Shown here: piece by piece, positions 62,675 to 64,000 of the stretch
Layout: the number at the start of each line of letters is the position of its first letter
Numbering within the stretch: the stretch's first letter is position 1
NCBI GenBank assembly: GCA_039105265.1
Contig: JAPFFF010000066.1
Coordinates: forward strand, 620,001-684,000
Direction of reading: 5' to 3'
DNA length: 64,000 bases
Source: Tritrichomonas musculus
Taxonomy: Eukaryota > Parabasalia > Tritrichomonadida > Tritrichomonadidae
Translations under genes and position numbers: made by a program
The notes under the pieces: model-generated
What the model was told of the DNA's origin: nothing
Databases searched by the model: none
What the model saw: only the letters and a program-made list of their open reading frames with translations

Positions 62675-64000
62675 ATGTCTAAATCAGTTTATGTAGCAGA
62701 TCTTCCATTTAATTATGATGAAAAAGGAAATATTGTACCGGGAATTGATACAAATTTCTTGAGAACTCTTTTCAAAGATTATGGAGTAGTTACAAGTCCT
62801 GATGGCGTTCAAATTATGGTTAAAGAAAAAAAAAAGGGCAATTCAAGTGTATTTGCTTTCATTGAATTTGAAAGTGAGCAGCAAGCCCGGCGAGCAATTG
62901 AAGATTTAAATTATACTAAAATACAAGATATACCAATTCGTTTAATAACGAATAATAAAAAAACAAAAGAAATTATTAACAGCAAACAAGGGAATCTTTG
63001 TATTACGAACTTATCACCAGCAATCGAAGTTTCTCAAATTTATGAAGTATTTTCACAATATGGTGAAATTCTAACCTGTAAAATTCCCTTTGAGATTATA
63101 AATGATCCAGAAAGGAGAGTTATTTCATGCGGATATGCCTATGTCCAATTCTTAAATCCTAATGATGCCAATACAGCGATGGAAGACCTCCAAGGCTCTA
63201 CAATCTTTGGAGATCCGATTAAAATTGAGCAATTTGTCAAACTTGACCGTCCCAATCCAGAAACCTCCTTCACAAACTGTTACATTAAAAACATCCCGAG
63301 CAGCTACACCGATGATGACCTCAGGGCACTTTTTTCTGAGTTCGGCGAAGTTGTATCAAGCAAAGTTTCAACTGACAGCAGCGGTAAGAGCCAAAACTTT
63401 GGTTTCTGCTCGATGAAAACTCACGAACAGGCTTTAAATGCAATTGAGAGCATAAATGGTCGTATAATTGAGGGCAAGGAAATTGAATGCTGCCGCATGA
63501 AGAAGAAGAAGGAGAGGTTGAACGAGCTGAGGAGCCTCTCTGAGAGCTGGAAGCGCGAGAACTCCGCAAAGTACAAGGGCAGAAATTTGTACGTTAGAAA
63601 CTTCGACGAAACGGTCGTCGAGGGGGACCTCGAGGCAGCCTTCGGCGTTTTCGGGCCCATCGAGAATGTGGCCGTGATGCGCGATGACAGCGGAAACAGC
63701 AAAAAGTTCGGCTTCGTCTGCTTCGCCGATAGAAAGTCGGCCGAAAACTGCCTCGCGAGGGCGCAGCCGATCGTGCTGCACGGCAGGAGCTGCTTCGTGG
63801 CAGAGGCCGTCTCGAAGGAGGAGAGGATGAAGAAGTCGCTCGCGAGAAGCGGCGTCCTCTACGTGAGCGAAAGGAAGGGGCATGCGCGGACTCAGTATTC
63901 AAAAAGTCAGCAAAAAGCGTTAAATGGCGGTTTTGAGAAAAGTGTGTCGAGAAGAAGTGATGCTGGCTCGCTGCCGCAGGAGAAGAGGGGCGCTCAGTGC
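62675..64000 (+). CDS. PAB1: Poly(A)-binding protein, 4 RRMs (3' end beyond window)
   Basis: 442 codons are open to the window edge with no stop. Four RNA-recognition motifs: RRM1 (4-92; RNP2 VYVADL, RNP1 SSVFAFIEF), RRM2 (107-188; LCITNL, CGYAYVQF), RRM3 (202-275; CYIKNI, QNFGFCSM) and RRM4 (304-380; LYVRNF, KKFGFVCF). The RRM3-RRM4 linker (MKKKKERLNELRSLSESWKR) is the hallmark of cytoplasmic poly(A)-binding proteins. The protein coats mRNA tails and aids translation and stability. The start is the first ATG after a T run. A proline-rich linker and C-terminal MLLE domain would lie beyond the edge if present; the visible linker starts Lys/Ser-rich. G+C rises from about 27% near the start to about 62-65% at 63.6-63.85 kb. 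Confidence 0.93.
   Translation, partial: MSKSVYVADLPFNYDEKGNIVPGIDTNFLRTLFKDYGVVTSPDGVQIMVKEKKKGNSSVFAFIEFESEQQARRAIEDLNYTKIQDIPIRLITNNKKTKEIINSKQGNLCITNLSPAIEVSQIYEVFSQYGEILTCKIPFEIINDPERRVISCGYAYVQFLNPNDANTAMEDLQGSTIFGDPIKIEQFVKLDRPNPETSFTNCYIKNIPSSYTDDDLRALFSEFGEVVSSKVSTDSSGKSQNFGFCSMKTHEQALNAIESINGRIIEGKEIECCRMKKKKERLNELRSLSESWKRENSAKYKGRNLYVRNFDETVVEGDLEAAFGVFGPIENVAVMRDDSGNSKKFGFVCFADRKSAENCLARAQPIVLHGRSCFVAEAVSKEERMKKSLARSGVLYVSERKGHARTQYSKSQQKALNGGFEKSVSRRSDAGSLPQEKRGAQC

Noticed and set aside
63162-63902. Several minus-strand frames up to 149 residues
   Set aside because: They arise because the G+C-rich 3' part of the poly(A)-binding protein gene has few chance stops in other frames.

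Overview
The window reads as nuclear DNA of a parabasalid (trichomonad) protist, most like Tritrichomonas or Trichomonas. The reasons are intronless genes, BspA-type leucine-rich-repeat surface proteins, a two-repeat Myb protein, a metacaspase, a PLAC8 Cys-rich protein, a bacterial-style flavin oxidoreductase and a Maverick/Polinton arm. TCA-type initiators lie 5-25 bases before some start codons, and several stop codons are embedded in TAAA. Noncoding DNA is extremely AT-rich, with many homopolymer runs. The genus is inference; no marker here fixes it.

Left edge (1-3.8 kb): one end of a Polinton (packaging ATPase, an unassigned structural-type protein, a 46-residue ORF, the tail of a convergent gene), followed by a 23-bp tandem array of about 44 copies and an 18-bp array. 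From 3.9 to 28 kb the DNA is mostly small inverted-repeat elements. These include a 734-bp element with more than 200-bp ends, a TTA-flanked element, two TTAA-flanked elements and a TA-flanked element. The same stretch holds two more tandem arrays, a tRNA-Leu(AAG), a family of near-perfect hairpins with a shared CTTTTTGA core, and one LRR surface-protein gene lying inside a 4.3-kb inverted-repeat-bounded segment.

Middle (28.7-43.8 kb): a 973-residue predicted surface protein with a poly-valine membrane anchor, two TA-flanked elements (34.4 and 36.8 kb), a 240-bp-arm long inverted repeat in almost pure A+T, and a single-domain Old Yellow Enzyme-family flavoprotein ending in a 4Fe-4S cysteine motif.

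Right (43.8-64 kb): more inverted-repeat elements, a small basic protein, a GT61-like glycosyltransferase, a Myb factor, then a compact cluster: metacaspase, PLAC8 protein, a soluble-looking LRR protein and a divergently placed poly(A)-binding protein cut by the window end. Protein-coding genes occupy well under a quarter of the window. The last cluster is much richer in G+C than the rest, and the poly(A)-binding protein gene rises from roughly 27% to 65% G+C along its length.

I see no operon-like system. The notable content is the density and variety of non-autonomous DNA elements, the recurring hairpins, gene-carrying inverted-repeat segments, and two surface proteins sharing one architecture (signal peptide, ectodomain, Gly-rich linker, Val-rich membrane segment, Lys-rich stop-transfer, short polar tail).
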